Positions 1 to 6,338 of a stretch of 10,697 nucleotides of DNA are shown here, in pieces. Position 1 is the first letter of the stretch, and every line of letters starts with the position of its first letter. The position numbers were made by a program, and so were the translations under genes. Under the pieces are notes generated by a model that was given only the letters and a program-made list of their open reading frames with translations, did not search any database and had not been told where the DNA came from. The stretch is from positions 1 through 10,697 of the forward strand of contig JAHYJF010000106.1 of NCBI GenBank assembly GCA_019428955.1, read 5' to 3'. This DNA comes from Burkholderiaceae bacterium (GTDB taxonomy: Bacteria; Pseudomonadota; Gammaproteobacteria; Burkholderiales; Burkholderiaceae_E).

Positions 1-1501
1 TCAGCGCCTGGGCCAGATCGTCTTCCCAGCGCCGCGCTGCCTGCCCGAGTCGCTCCTCCAGTTCCTTGACGTCGTACTCGGGGTCGGCATGAGGGGCAGT
101 GTGCACAATCAGCAGCAGGCGCGCCAGCACCGATTCCGAAATCTGCACTGAATGCTCGCACGATGTTCCGCCGAGGGTCTCCATCAGGAGTCTCTGCATC
201 CGTTCGCGCAGCGCCGTGTCGTAGCGCTCGCGGGGCGTAAAGATCAGGCACGAGAAGAACCGGCCCCAAGGGTCGCGGCGCATGAAGAGCCGCGTCTTGT
301 GGCGCTCACCGAGGTTGACGATCCCGATGGCAGTGGTGTAGAGCTGCTCGAGATCAAGCTGGAAGAGCTCGTCGCGCGGATACTGCTCCAGGGCGGTCAG
401 CAGCGACTTGGCCGCATAGCTGTTGGGCAGGAATTCGGCCCGCTCGATGACGTTGAAGAGCTTGCGGCGCAACAGCGGGATTTCAGTCGGATTGGTGTTG
501 TAGGCGCTTGACGTGAAGAGCCCCAGGAAACGGTGCTCGCCAATGACCTCACCGGCTTCGTTGAAGCGCTTGACGCCGACGTAATCCATGTAACTCGGGC
601 GGTGCACGCTGGCCCGGACATCGCTCTTGGCAACTACCAGCAGCTGGGGCGATCGCATCTGGGCGTGGGGCTCGGGAGGAAGCATCGTGAAGCTCTCCGA
701 GCCGCCATCGGGACTCTCGCCCCGCAGGATGCCCAGGCCCGAGTCGGGTACGGCGAGCAGGATGTCACGGCCACCTTCTTCGAGCGTCAGTTCATAACCC
801 CGGTAGCCCAAGAGCGTGAAGTTGCCATCCGCGATCCAGCGCAGGAATGCGCAGTCTTCGGTGGTCTGGTTGCGTTCCTGGGGTGGCGGTGCAGTTTCGA
901 CTTCCGCGATTACCGCAGCGATTCGAGCCACCATCGCCGGCCAGTCTTCAACCGCGGCGCGCACGTCGGCGAGCACCCTGGCGATCCCGTCCTGCAGTGC
1001 CTCCAGGGCTGCCTTGTCGGTGTGCCGGTCCACTTCGGCATGGATCACGGAGAGCAACGATCCGGTGACCGCATCTTCGTCGGGAAGCCTTACCGTGCCG
1101 CCAGCGCCCCGATCGACCCGCATCACCGGGTGGATGATCAGATGCATCGTCAGCCCCTGGCGACCGATCTCGTGGCTCACCGAATCGACCAGGAACGGCA
1201 TATCGTTGTTGATGATCTCAACAATGGTGTGCGGCGATTGCCAACCGTGCTCCGGAACCGTGGGGTTGTACGCCCTGATCCTCGGCAACTGACCCCGGGA
1301 TTTTTGCAGAAACTGGAGATGCGACATCGCGGCGCCATAGAGATCGTCGCTCGAGCGCGCCACCAGGTCGTTGGCGTCTACCTGGCGGTAGTACTCGCTG
1401 ATGAAGCACACCGCTGATTCGACTTCGTCGGCAGGCATGCGGGACCGGACCTGTTGCAGAGTCTCTTCGAGAAGCTCCGCCTTGCGATGCTCTTCAGTCA
1501 T
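1..1501 (-). CDS. gdhB: NAD-specific glutamate dehydrogenase (180-kDa class), N-terminal part, cut by window edge
   Basis: The reading frame is open from an ATG at 1501 to the left edge and gives 500 residues without a stop. Full-length members of this family have about 1,600. The enzyme oxidatively deaminates glutamate to 2-oxoglutarate and ammonia with NAD in the cytoplasm, a catabolic role. The visible part is the long regulatory N-terminus with its ACT-like modules. Family-typical blocks are IINNDMPFLVDSV (residues 96-108), FTLLGYRGYEL (228-238), HRPSYMDYVGVKRF (300-313), GEHRFLGLFTSSAY (321-334), and RLFMRRDPWGRFFSCLIFTP (404-423). The catalytic Rossmann domain lies outside the window. 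The start is supported by an AGGAG Shine-Dalgarno at 1508-1512, 6 nt upstream. Long plus-strand frames over this stretch are antisense shadows. The family call rests on recalled motif similarity and is strong. The gene symbol follows Pseudomonas usage. Confidence 0.93.
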   Translation of the reverse strand, partial: MTEEHRKAELLEETLQQVRSRMPADEVESAVCFISEYYRQVDANDLVARSSDDLYGAAMSHLQFLQKSRGQLPRIRAYNPTVPEHGWQSPHTIVEIINNDMPFLVDSVSHEIGRQGLTMHLIIHPVMRVDRGAGGTVRLPDEDAVTGSLLSVIHAEVDRHTDKAALEALQDGIARVLADVRAAVEDWPAMVARIAAVIAEVETAPPPQERNQTTEDCAFLRWIADGNFTLLGYRGYELTLEEGGRDILLAVPDSGLGILRGESPDGGSESFTMLPPEPHAQMRSPQLLVVAKSDVRASVHRPSYMDYVGVKRFNEAGEVIGEHRFLGLFTSSAYNTNPTEIPLLRRKLFNVIERAEFLPNSYAAKSLLTALEQYPRDELFQLDLEQLYTTAIGIVNLGERHKTRLFMRRDPWGRFFSCLIFTPRERYDTALRERMQRLLMETLGGTSCEHSVQISESVLARLLLIVHTAPHADPEYDVKELEERLGQAARRWEDDLAQAL

Positions 1502-1792
1502 ATTCTTCTCCTGCCAGCGCCTGAGGCGCGCTGCTTAGCTCCGTTGGGATGGTTTGATCAGGCCCCTGACCAGAGTGCGATGACGCGAGCCACCAATGGT
1601 TGGATGGCGGTCACTGAATGTTGATTGATCAGCGGCAAGCACGGGGCGAGCTATAGACCTGTTGAGCCGCCCGGAGGACCTGCGGCGACATGCTGTAATG
1701 GTAACAGGAGCCCTCTGAGGGCGTCGCCGGGGAGACCCTCTGTTCGGCACCCGCTGAAGCGAGGCCCGCAAGCCGGTCCCCACCCCTGCCGA
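1502..1792. other. Intergenic region between gdhB start and the cysB remnant
   Basis: No convincing gene was found here. The half next to gdhB must carry its promoter, but no clear -35/-10 pair is visible. TGATCA occurs twice (around 1555 and 1626), each time as TTGATCAG with one base changed. The half next to the cysB remnant contains inverted sequences. GCCCTC-T-GAGGGC lies at 1710-1722. A nested pairing joins GGGGA (1729-1733) to TCCCC (1777-1781) and CGGC (1745-1748) to GCCG (1772-1775). These could form a rho-independent-like stem after cysB, but no T-tract follows. Confidence 0.4.
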
Positions 1793-2600
1793 CTAGAGTT
1801 CGATACCGGTGCGCACAATCTCTTGATCAAGCTCGCCCGAGCAGAGTTCGATGAAGCGATACGCGAAGCCGCGCAGGAACCGCCCCTTGCGAACTCCGAT
1901 GTAGGTGGTGTTGGAACCGAACAGGTGTGCTGCCGGCAGTTGGCACAGTCCCTGGTCGCGCTCGGCATCAAAACCCATCGATGCCACGCCGGCCGGTGAA
2001 GCCCGGGTGGTAGGTGACGATCGGATACTGAGCGAGTGCCGCCAGCGTCAGGGGCTGCATTTGAGCCAGGGCATGGCCGAGCGGCACGATGACCGAATGG
2101 CTCCACTGATAGTACGAAAAGCAGGCTATGCCTTCGCTCACCGCGACCACTTCCGAGCAGATGCCGATGTCCGCCTGTCCGTCCAGCAGATGGCTGACAA
2201 TCTCGGTAGGGCTGCCCTGGTGCAGCGCCAGGTGCACCTTGGGAAACTCCTTCTTGAATGCCACTATGACCTCGGGCAGCGCCTATTGGGCCTGGGTGTG
2301 GGTCGTGGCAATCGTCAGCTGCCCCTGGTCACGGTTGACGAACTGTTCGGCGAGTTGTTCGATGTGCTGCGCGTCGAGCGCATGCTGCTCGACGATTATG
2401 GCTAGTTCCTTGCCAGGTTCGGTCAATCCCAGCAGCCGCTTGTCCTTGCGCTCGAAGATTTCGACGCCGAGCTCATCCTCGAGGTCCTTGATGTGCTTGC
2501 TAACGCCCGATTGCGAGGTGAACAGCGCATTGGCCGCCTCTGTAAGGTTGAAGTTGCGGCGGATAGTCTCCCAGATGATCCTGAGCTGCTGGAAGTTCAT
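1793..2600 (-). pseudogene. cysB: Degenerate CysB-like LysR-family transcriptional regulator
   Basis: CysB-type regulators bind DNA with an N-terminal winged helix-turn-helix and sense sulfur-pathway ligands through a C-terminal domain. From the ATG at 2600, the helix-turn-helix is intact (residues 1-65, including LFTSQSGVSKHIKDLEDELG), and so is the ligand-site motif ATTHTQA. Codon 106 (2283-2285) is then TAG where homologues have Tyr of the QARYALP motif, and the same frame resumes immediately with ALPEVIVAFKKEFPKVHL and HQGSP. A second lesion lies near 1968-1990. After FTGRRGIDGF the frame hits TGA, while the family C-terminus (SMGFDAERD, HLFGSNTTYIGVRKG, FLRGFAYRFIEL) continues in another frame. 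About 35-40 codons of the ligand domain, including the expected DADVIKTYV region, are missing. Two independent lesions make a working full-length regulator very unlikely. A truncated DNA-binding product of 105 residues could still be made. The ribosome site is weak. Confidence 0.88.
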
Positions 2601-2657
2601 GGTGGCGAGGATTCTCTCACGGGCATGATTGCCGCCCACCATCATCCCCACCAGAAT

Positions 2658-2689
2658 AATGGCGCGGCCGCTTGCGCAACTGCGCCATT
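2658..2689 (-). terminator. Possible terminator or hairpin after frdD
   Basis: A perfect 8-bp inverted repeat, AATGGCGC (2658-2665) and GCGCCATT (2682-2689), with a 16-nt loop that itself contains TTGCGCAA. It lies 53 bp past the frdD stop, between frdD and the cysB remnant. In the minus-strand direction the stem is followed by TATTCTGG, not a real T-tract, so it would be at best a weak intrinsic terminator. It could instead be an operator. Confidence 0.35.
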
Positions 2690-2742
2690 CATCCCTCCAT
2701 CCCGCCCGGCCCGCTGGCCGTTGGCGCGATGCTACTTGCCGT

Positions 2743-3099
2743 TCAGAACCCAATCGCCAGCAGCGCCCAGACAGCGATGACCGTTGCCACCAGGGAACCA
2801 CCGAAGATGATCAGTTTCAGAACCGTGCCCACGTGCACGCCGAAGTCGTGCAGCGTGTGGTAGATCCGCAAGGCGGCGTGCCACAGAAAGAAGACCACGA
2901 TAGCGAACATGAACAGCTTGCCGAGCGCGTTATGAGCGAAGGCCATCATGTTGTCGTAGCCCAGAGCATCCGGCGGCAGCCCGATGGCGAACGGGGCCGC
3001 GAACCCGGTGATCAGGACCAAGGCCGGTCCGAACAACGCGGCCAGGACTCCGCCGGCCCCGAACGGCAGCCAGAAAATTGGATCGTTTGCCCTTTTCAT
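2743..3099 (-). CDS. frdD: Fumarate reductase membrane anchor subunit D
   Basis: 118 residues, close to the 119 of E. coli FrdD. With FrdC it anchors the FrdAB catalytic dimer to the inner membrane and forms the quinol-binding site. Shared features are DPIFWLPFGAGG at residues 6-17 (E. coli has EPVFWGLFGAGG) and the histidine-rich stretch around residues 74-87 with HDFGVH, matching the E. coli HDLKIH region. Three hydrophobic membrane segments are evident: about 17-36, 60-78 and 92-114. Its ATG overlaps the frdC stop as ATGA (3096-3099), which suggests translational coupling. It is the last gene of the frd operon. The main alternative, a succinate dehydrogenase anchor, is less likely because the sequence follows FrdD, not SdhD. 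Confidence 0.93.
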   Translation of the reverse strand: MKRANDPIFWLPFGAGGVLAALFGPALVLITGFAAPFAIGLPPDALGYDNMMAFAHNALGKLFMFAIVVFFLWHAALRIYHTLHDFGVHVGTVLKLIIFGGSLVATVIAVWALLAIGF

Positions 3100-3494
3100 C
3101 GCGTCACCCCCATCACAAAGGCCAGGAACACGATCGTCACCACGACCGCGACCGCGACTCCGGTTCGGGTAATGGTTGCACCCTCCAGCCGCTTGCCGCT
3201 AATGAACATCATCGGCATCGTCTTCGGCATGATCTGGAACCAGCTCCAGGTGTGATAGACGAACACCGCCAGTGCGACCAGGTGGAAGACCACCGAGATC
3301 GGGCTCTGCAGCGCTTGCATGAAGCCGTCGTACGCTTCCCTTCCCTGTCCAAGCCTCACCAGTCCAACCAACAGGAAGATGGCATAGGCGGCCACGATGA
3401 ACGAGGTCGCCTCGCGAACCATGTAGGCGGTGAAGAACGGGTCACGCTTCCACCATCCGGACATCGAGCGTGTATAAGGTTTCCGCCCGCTCAT
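3096..3494 (-). CDS. frdC: Fumarate reductase membrane anchor subunit C
   Basis: 132 residues, against 131 in E. coli FrdC. The N-terminus carries the FrdC pattern RKPYTRSM, WW, then FFTAYMVRE, where Glu28 aligns with E. coli Glu29 of the quinol site. HTWSWF at 81-86 matches the E. coli HTKTWF motif, so His81 matches E. coli His82. Three membrane segments are visible: about 30-48, 66-82 and 109-129. FrdC and FrdD together bind the menaquinol-type or rhodoquinol-type donor and hand electrons to the FrdB clusters. The gene overlaps frdB by ATGA at 3491-3494 and frdD by ATGA at its 3' end. No haem-ligand pattern of the diheme, single-anchor fumarate reductases is seen, consistent with the haem-free E. 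coli type. Confidence 0.94.
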   Translation of the reverse strand: MSGRKPYTRSMSGWWKRDPFFTAYMVREATSFIVAAYAIFLLVGLVRLGQGREAYDGFMQALQSPISVVFHLVALAVFVYHTWSWFQIMPKTMPMMFISGKRLEGATITRTGVAVAVVVTIVFLAFVMGVTR

Positions 3495-4252
3495 TTCTGA
3501 CCTCCCTGCGGCTTAAGGAACCGCCCAAAGTAATTCAATGCGCTGTTCACCTTGTTCTGGTTGACAGCGTTTGCCGGGTCGACCTTCTTGGGACAAACCT
3601 CCGAGCAATAACCCACCGCAGTGCACGTCCAGACGCCGACATCTTCTTCGTTGACCAGTTCCATGCGCTGGTCACGCGCACCATCGCGCGAATCGACGTT
3701 GTACCGATGAACCAGCGCCATCAGCCCCGGGCCGATAAACTTCGGATTGTTCCCGAACTGCGGGCAGGCCGCGTAGCAGAGCATGCAGTTGATGCAGCCC
3801 GAGTACTGCAGAAACTGCTTGAGCTGCAGCGGTGTCTGGAGGTACTCGCCCTGCTCGATCGTGCGCGGCTCCTTGGGAACAATGTACGGCGTGATCTTCT
3901 CGAGCTTGCTGATGAAGCCCTCGGCCGAGATCACCAGGTCGCGCTCGATGGGGAAATGCTCCATCGGCGCCACCTGCACCTTGTTCGGATAGAAATCGCG
4001 CAGGAACGTACTGCAGGCCAGCTTCGGCTTGCCGCTGATCATCATTCCGCAACTGCCGCAGACCGCCATACGGCACGACCAGCGGTAGCTCAGAGTAGCG
4101 TCGAGGTCGTCCTTGATGCTCTGCAGGCCCTCGAGCACCGACGTGTCGTGCGAAAACGGCACCTGGAAACTCTGCCAGAATGGCTCCGTGTCCTGCTCCG
4201 GTCGATACCGGAGAACCTCAATCTCGATAGTCTTGATCTCGCTCGCGCTCAT
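3491..4252 (-). CDS. frdB: Fumarate reductase iron-sulfur subunit
   Basis: 253 residues, against 244 in E. coli. This subunit carries three iron-sulfur clusters that pass electrons from quinol at FrdCD to the flavin in FrdA. All ligands are present. The [2Fe-2S] ligands are Cys60, 65, 68 and 80, in SCRMAVCGSCG plus the later Cys. The [4Fe-4S] ligands are Cys153, 156, 159 and 220. The [3Fe-4S] ligands are Cys163, 210 and 216, within GCINCMLCYAACP and CTAVGYCSEVCP. The N-terminal half is a plant-ferredoxin-like domain, and the C-terminal half is a bacterial ferredoxin-like helical domain. It starts in a 4-bp ATGA overlap with the frdA stop (4249-4252) and ends in the same kind of overlap with frdC. 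It acts on the cytoplasmic face of the inner membrane. Confidence 0.96.
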   Translation of the reverse strand: MSASEIKTIEIEVLRYRPEQDTEPFWQSFQVPFSHDTSVLEGLQSIKDDLDATLSYRWSCRMAVCGSCGMMISGKPKLACSTFLRDFYPNKVQVAPMEHFPIERDLVISAEGFISKLEKITPYIVPKEPRTIEQGEYLQTPLQLKQFLQYSGCINCMLCYAACPQFGNNPKFIGPGLMALVHRYNVDSRDGARDQRMELVNEEDVGVWTCTAVGYCSEVCPKKVDPANAVNQNKVNSALNYFGRFLKPQGGQK

Positions 4253-6042
4253 GCACCTTGCTCCCGATTCTTTTCCGCCTTCTCCGCCTGCTCACCCAAA
4301 GCGCCGTAGGCCCGGACCGCCGGTTGCGACTTGGTGATCTTGACGTCGCCATAGGTAATCCGGGGAGCGTCGCCGCCCGCGTACCAGGCGAGCGAATGCT
4401 TGAGGAAGTTGACGTCGTCGCGCTCTTCATACCCATCGATGCGCTGATGGGCGCCGCGCGATTCCTTGCGGTTGAGGGCCGAAAGTGTCGTCGCCTGGGC
4501 GACTTCGAGCTGGCACCCAAGTTCCAGTGCCATGAACCACTCGGTGTTCCAGACGTGCGAAGTGTCCGTCAGCTTGACGTTACGGAAACGTTCGCGCAGC
4601 TCGGCGAGCTTGTCGGCCGTTTCCTGCATCTCGGTTCCCAACCGGAAGATGCCGCAGCCGTTCTCCATGCTCTGGGCCATTTCGCGCCGGATAACCGATG
4701 CTTGCTCGGTCCCTTTCCCGCTGGTGAGCAGCTTCTGGGCCTGGGCCACAGACTGCTCGGCCAGCTGACGCAGCCGGTCGGTGTTGCCGATCGACTGAGA
4801 CTTCGCGAACTGCGCCGCCTCGACGCCGGCCACCTTGCCGAACACGATGATCTCGACGAGCGAGTTCGACCCCAGCCGGTTGGCGCCGTGAATGCCCACG
4901 CTGGAGCACTCGCCGGCGGCATAGAGGCCGGGGAGCGAAGCTGCGGTACGTCCGTTGACCTCGATTCCGCCCATGGTGTAATGGGCCGCCGGGCGCACCG
5001 GAATAGCCTCTTCTGCCGGGTCGATTCCCATGAAGTCTTCGGCCAGCTCGCAGATCAGCGGCAGGCGTTCGTGCAATTTCTGCCGGCCAAGGTGACGCAA
5101 GTCGAGATGCACGTATGAGCCGTGCGGGCCATGCAGCGTGCGGCCCTTGCGTTCCTCGTGCCAGAACGCCTGGCTCAGCCGGTCACGCGGTCCCAGCTCC
5201 ATCGCCTTGTTGCGCGGCGAGGGCTCCGCCGGGCCGAGCCCGTAATCCTGGAGGTAGCGGTAGCCATCCTTGTTCTTGAGCAATCCGCCCTCGCCGCGAC
5301 AGGCCTCGGTGAACAGCAGGCCGGTGCCCGGCATGCAGGTCGGGTGGTACTGAACGAACTCCATGTCGCGCAAGGCGACGCCGTGCCGATAGGCCAGCGC
5401 CATGCCGTCACCGGTGACGACCCCGCCGTTGGTGCTCTCACGGAAGATCCGTCCGGCACCGCCGGTAGCAATGATCACAGCCTTGGCCTGGATCATGGTG
5501 AACTTGCCGGTGCCGATCTCGATCGCCACCACGCCCTGGCAACGGCCGTCGTCGACCACCAGGTCGGAAACGTAATGCTCGTCGAAACGCTTGATCGAGG
5601 GGAACTTGATCGAGGTCTGGAAGAGCGTATGGAGAATATGGAAGCCGCTGCGGTCAGCGGCGAACCAGGTGCGTTCGATCTTCATCCCGCCAAAGGCGCG
5701 CACGTTGACGTGCCCGTCCTCCTTGCGACTCCACGGGCATCCCCAGTGCTCGAGTTGGATCAACTCGGGCCGGCAGTGCTCGATGAAGTAGTCGACGACG
5801 TCCTGCTCGCACAGCCAGTCGCCTCCCGCCACCGTGTCGTGAAAATGGTGTTCGAAGCTGTCGTGGGCTTGCGTCACCCCGGCTGCTCCCCCTTCCGCGG
5901 CCACCGTGTGGCTGCGCATCGGGTAGACCTTGGAAATCAGCGCGATCTTAAGCGCTGGATCCGCCTCGGCCACGGCGATCGCGGCGCGAAGCCCCGCTCC
6001 ACCGGCCCCGACAATTGCTACATCTGCCTGAAAGACTTCCAC
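4249..6042 (-). CDS. frdA: Fumarate reductase flavoprotein subunit
   Basis: 597 residues, against 602 in E. coli FrdA, and similar along the whole length. It holds the covalent FAD and the dicarboxylate site and reduces fumarate to succinate. The FAD dinucleotide motif is GAGGAG at 12-17. RSHTVAAEGG contains the FAD-linked His45 and Glu50, the residue typical of fumarate reductases where succinate dehydrogenases usually have Gln. Active-site blocks are FVQYHPT, TEACRGEGG, RPAAHYTMGGIE and HGANRLGSNS. HPTCMPGTG replaces the E. coli HPTGLPGSG, a mild loop change. The start is GTG at 6040-6042, chosen because FQADVAIVGAG aligns with the E. coli N-terminus and because AGGAGG lies at 6047-6052, 4 nt upstream. 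It is the first gene of the frdABCD operon and diverges from rquA, which suggests rhodoquinol as donor. Confidence 0.96.
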   Translation of the reverse strand: MEVFQADVAIVGAGGAGLRAAIAVAEADPALKIALISKVYPMRSHTVAAEGGAAGVTQAHDSFEHHFHDTVAGGDWLCEQDVVDYFIEHCRPELIQLEHWGCPWSRKEDGHVNVRAFGGMKIERTWFAADRSGFHILHTLFQTSIKFPSIKRFDEHYVSDLVVDDGRCQGVVAIEIGTGKFTMIQAKAVIIATGGAGRIFRESTNGGVVTGDGMALAYRHGVALRDMEFVQYHPTCMPGTGLLFTEACRGEGGLLKNKDGYRYLQDYGLGPAEPSPRNKAMELGPRDRLSQAFWHEERKGRTLHGPHGSYVHLDLRHLGRQKLHERLPLICELAEDFMGIDPAEEAIPVRPAAHYTMGGIEVNGRTAASLPGLYAAGECSSVGIHGANRLGSNSLVEIIVFGKVAGVEAAQFAKSQSIGNTDRLRQLAEQSVAQAQKLLTSGKGTEQASVIRREMAQSMENGCGIFRLGTEMQETADKLAELRERFRNVKLTDTSHVWNTEWFMALELGCQLEVAQATTLSALNRKESRGAHQRIDGYEERDDVNFLKHSLAWYAGGDAPRITYGDVKITKSQPAVRAYGALGEQAEKAEKNREQGA

Positions 6043-6338
6043 AGTCCCTCCTCTGAAGATCGCACCATGTCGTGCCCTGGCATTTGCTCTCGGGCGCGTC
6101 GAGCGTAGTCGACTACCAACAATCCCATAACGCTAGCGATGAATTGTAAATGATAACGGATCGAAGGTGCAGCAAATCCGACCTATTGATATCCCCACCG
6201 GGAAGCTGGGAGTTGGCTCAATAGGGTATAGTGCCGCGTTGAAAGGCTCAGCTCGGGTTCAGTCTGGCAACGGACCACTCCCGATTGAGGGATGCGTTGA
6301 ATAATGCCGTTTTATCTGTCCAACGAGGCTGTCTGAAG
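6043..6338. promoter_or_regulatory. Divergent frdA/rquA control region
   Basis: 296 bp with no gene separate the two start codons, so both promoters should lie here. On the minus strand TACAAT (6143-6148) and TATCAT (6150-6155) are possible -10 elements for frdA. On the plus strand TATAGT (6227-6232) could be the -10 for rquA, leaving a leader of about 100 nt. None has a good -35 at normal spacing, which would fit activator-dependent promoters. A perfect 12-bp palindrome lies at 6105-6116, and the 8-bp palindrome CGCTAGCG lies at 6131-6138. A single TTGAT half-site is at 6186-6190. The promoter positions are inference. Confidence 0.5.
6105..6116. promoter_or_regulatory. Perfect 12-bp palindrome, possible operator upstream of frdA
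   Basis: GTAGTCGACTAC is fully self-complementary. It lies 62 bp upstream of the frdA start codon and 222 bp upstream of the rquA ATG. If the frdA promoter uses TACAAT at 6143-6148, the palindrome would lie about 20-30 bp downstream of the transcription start, a position suited to a repressor. I do not recognise it as the site of a named regulator. Confidence 0.35.

Noticed and set aside
533..1417. Long plus-strand open frame of 294 codons
   Set aside because: It is antisense to the clear NAD-glutamate dehydrogenase frame, has no family resemblance, and GC-rich codon bias creates such shadows. The same applies to the long plus-strand frames at 4258-5118 and 5122-6108, opposite frdA.
1591..1604. 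CCACCAATGGTTGG as an operator upstream of gdhB
   Set aside because: The symmetry is imperfect beyond a 9-bp core, and no known regulator site is recognised, so it is too weak to call.
2283..2285. Amber codon read through or recoded to keep CysB functional
   Set aside because: A second, frame-shifting deletion lies downstream in the same gene, so suppression of the amber codon alone would not restore the protein.
2601..2801. Upstream extension of the cysB frame to 2801
   Set aside because: The extra residues do not match the LysR N-terminus and would run into frdD. The family start MNFQQLR lies at 2600.
6181..6200. FNR-type site upstream of rquA/frdA
   Set aside because: Only a TTGAT half-site is present. 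The matching ATCAA arm at the right spacing is missing, so no FNR/ANR box can be claimed despite the anaerobic context.
6285..6338. TTG start giving an 18-residue longer RquA-like protein
   Set aside because: A rare start codon with no ribosome site. The ATG at 6339 has GAGG upstream and is preferred.
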